A stretch of 44,998 nucleotides of DNA. Source: Clostridiaceae bacterium (GTDB lineage: Bacteria; Bacillota; Clostridia; Acetivibrionales; DULL01). The DNA lies in the NCBI GenBank assembly GCA_012840395.1, contig DULL01000028.1, positions 1 through 44,998 of the forward strand, written 5' to 3'. Numbering within the stretch: the first letter of the stretch is position 1; the number at the start of each line of letters is the position of its first letter. A program made the position numbers and the translations under genes. Shown piece after piece: positions 43,971 through 44,998 of this stretch. The notes beneath the pieces are model-generated. The model had not been told where the DNA came from. It ran no database searches and saw only the letters and a list, made by a program, of their open reading frames with translations.

Positions 43971-44132
43971 GTGTTTAAGACTTTTTCTTTATTTTCTACC
44001 ATTGATTTTACTGCATTTCATGCCATTATTATTTCTATTTTCATTAAAAAATTATCGCTTCAAAAAATTTTAGTACGTTTTTAGTACGGTCATTTTCATT
44101 CATTGTTTTTATTTTCTATAGTGTCAATACTA

Positions 44133-44441
44133 TCATTTTATGACCTTGCTTAAATCCATTTTAGCATATATAACCCTGTGAATCTCAACAACCTGTTCTT
44201 TAACCACATAGAACACTAAATAGTTTTTTACAGGTAATACTCTATATTCATTTTCAAGGGATTTTTCAGGATAATATATCCTGCATGAATACGGAAACTG
44301 TGCAAGCCTTGATATAGAAGTATCCAATGCATCAATTAAATCCATTGCTGCCTTTGGTGCTTTTAACTCATCTGCAATATAAGACACAATATTATATAAA
44401 TCTTTACTTGCCAAAGGCAGGTATCTAATTTCATACTTCAT
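44133..44441 (-). CDS. RelE/ParE-type toxin
   Basis: 102 residues of the ParE/RelE fold: MKYEIRYLPLASKDLYNIVS, ALDTSISRLAQFPYSC, EYRVLPVKNYLVFYVV and EIHRVIYAKMD. Members cut mRNA at the ribosome or block gyrase; this one has the ParE-like Y-R-V-L-P pattern. It overlaps the antitoxin gene by 11 bases, with AAGGTGG upstream. Transcribed second, as usual for this type of module. Confidence 0.88.
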   Translation of the reverse strand: MKYEIRYLPLASKDLYNIVSYIADELKAPKAAMDLIDALDTSISRLAQFPYSCRIYYPEKSLENEYRVLPVKNYLVFYVVKEQVVEIHRVIYAKMDLSKVIK

Positions 44442-44718
44442 CAGATTCCACCTTATCCGTTAACCTTGCCCTTAATTCATTAAATACTTCTTTATGGGAA
44501 TAACGTTTATCAGTTGATTTTGCTTCCAGTTCCGCTTCCTTCAACTTAAAGTAAATTTCACTTTCAAACAGTTTGCGTTCATAAGCTTCCATACTCATAA
44601 CAACCATATCACCATAACCATTCTTGGTCAAAAATACTGGTTCTTGAGTTTCATGGATAATCCTTGATATATCAGCAAAATTATTTCTTAAATCTGATAC
44701 TGGTCTAATATGTGGCAT
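44431..44718 (-). CDS. Phd/YefM-type antitoxin
   Basis: 95 residues. The N-terminal DNA-binding half is PVSDLRNNFADISRIIHETQ, PVFLTKNGYGDMVVMSMEAY, the Phd/YefM signature; the C-terminal half (KLKEAELEAKS... SHKEVFNELRARL) is the disordered toxin-binding tail. It neutralises the toxin encoded downstream and represses the pair. GGGGTGA precedes the ATG at 44718. A strong inverted repeat sits 22 bases before it. Confidence 0.9.
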   Translation of the reverse strand: MPHIRPVSDLRNNFADISRIIHETQEPVFLTKNGYGDMVVMSMEAYERKLFESEIYFKLKEAELEAKSTDKRYSHKEVFNELRARLTDKVESDEV

Positions 44719-44740
44719 ACAATTATCACCCCTTTATTAG

Positions 44741-44771
44741 TTTAGCATAATTTTATCATAATTATGCTAAA
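44741..44771 (-). promoter_or_regulatory. Toxin-antitoxin operator
   Basis: A perfect inverted repeat TTTAGCATAA (44741-44750) and TTATGCTAAA (44762-44771) with an 11-base centre containing TATGATAAAA-type -10 sequence. It lies 22 bases before the antitoxin start, where Phd-type dimers repress their own operon. Confidence 0.75.
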
Positions 44772-44792
44772 ACATCAATAAAACTATAAAAG

Positions 44793-44998
44793 TTATTTTT
44801 CCTCATTAAGTTGTTCTAATGGTTTTATATTAAATGGGTCAGTTAAATCCTTGCCTTCAAACTTTTCCAAGAATTCCAATAATGCAGTTCTTCTTACCTT
44901 CATGCTTCCAAGTTTTATAGCTGGTAGTAAACCTGCCTTAATTAAACTGTAAATGTAAGCTGAATTACATTTAACCAGTTCAGCAACTTCACTTACAG
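44793..44998 (-). CDS. Excisionase-type helix-turn-helix protein, C-terminal part (cut by window edge)
   Basis: The last 67 residues are readable: VSEVAELVKCNSAYIYSLIK, then AGLLPAIKLGSMKVRRTALL and EFLEKFEGKD. This is the HTH_17 (excisionase family) pattern: a helix-turn-helix followed by a wing with K.G.x.vR. Such small proteins serve as excisionases or regulators of mobile elements. It stops 22 bases before the toxin-antitoxin operator, all on the minus strand. The start lies beyond the window. Confidence 0.78.
   Translation of the reverse strand, partial: VSEVAELVKCNSAYIYSLIKAGLLPAIKLGSMKVRRTALLEFLEKFEGKDLTDPFNIKPLEQLNEEK

Overview
The window looks like chromosomal DNA of a low-GC, anaerobic, spore-former-type Firmicute (class Clostridia). 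The support is AT-rich intergenic DNA, strong GGAGG-type ribosome sites, a T-box leader, an SLH surface protein, an iron-containing butanol-type alcohol dehydrogenase, FeoAB with the Cys-rich FeoB companion, and TTG/GTG starts. No rRNA, tRNA or CRISPR array was found. Species cannot be fixed from the sequence alone.

Region 1 (1-7.5 kb) is an accessory, decaying zone. It holds the N-terminal part of a SIR2-like NAD-binding protein that runs off the left edge, a DUF2971 protein, a field of 20-bp degenerate tandem repeats, a transposase scrap, a zinc-ribbon PF20097 protein, a DUF3626 gene without a usable start, a frameshifted acetyltransferase, small membrane or lipoproteins and a whole GNAT gene. 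The first two genes are of types often found in defence islands. A further decayed locus lies at 7.0-7.4 kb.

Region 2 (7.5-17.3 kb) is housekeeping: the RNA ligase RtcB, an ADP-ribose-type Nudix hydrolase, and a branched-chain amino acid ABC operon livK-livH-livM-livG-livF ending in an AcuB-like CBS-CBS-ACT protein. A consensus promoter and a T-box leader with a CUC (leucine) specifier precede livK, so uncharged tRNA-Leu should switch the operon on. An OFA/MCT-like MFS carrier follows.

Region 3 (17.5-24.8 kb) is an amino-sugar-type operon: ROK repressor, then CUT2 permease, ATPase and binding protein, then a NagA-like deacetylase and a NagB-like protein with altered catalytic residues. The same 15-bp palindrome lies inside the consensus promoter of the ROK gene and upstream of the permease, and is the likely ROK operator.

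Region 4 (24.9-36 kb) holds a UROD-like protein with an exported membrane-anchored partner, feoA-feoB plus the Cys-rich companion under a DtxR-type regulator, a conserved protein of unknown role, a membrane protein, a butanol-type dehydrogenase, a nitroreductase and a DUF4846 lipoprotein.

Region 5 (36-45 kb) carries a metal-resistance operon on the plus strand (CadC-type ArsR repressor, stand-alone HMA metal carrier, P1B-ATPase), a small membrane protein, a 1503-residue SLH protein that lacks a signal peptide, a Phd/RelE-type toxin-antitoxin pair with a clear operator, and the end of an excisionase-type HTH gene at the right edge.

A two-block hairpin repeat recurs at 13.8, 17.5 and (one block only) 34.7 kb and is not explained by any gene. 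It is among the least explained structures here, together with the SIR2/DUF2971 edge and the divergent NagA/NagB pathway.
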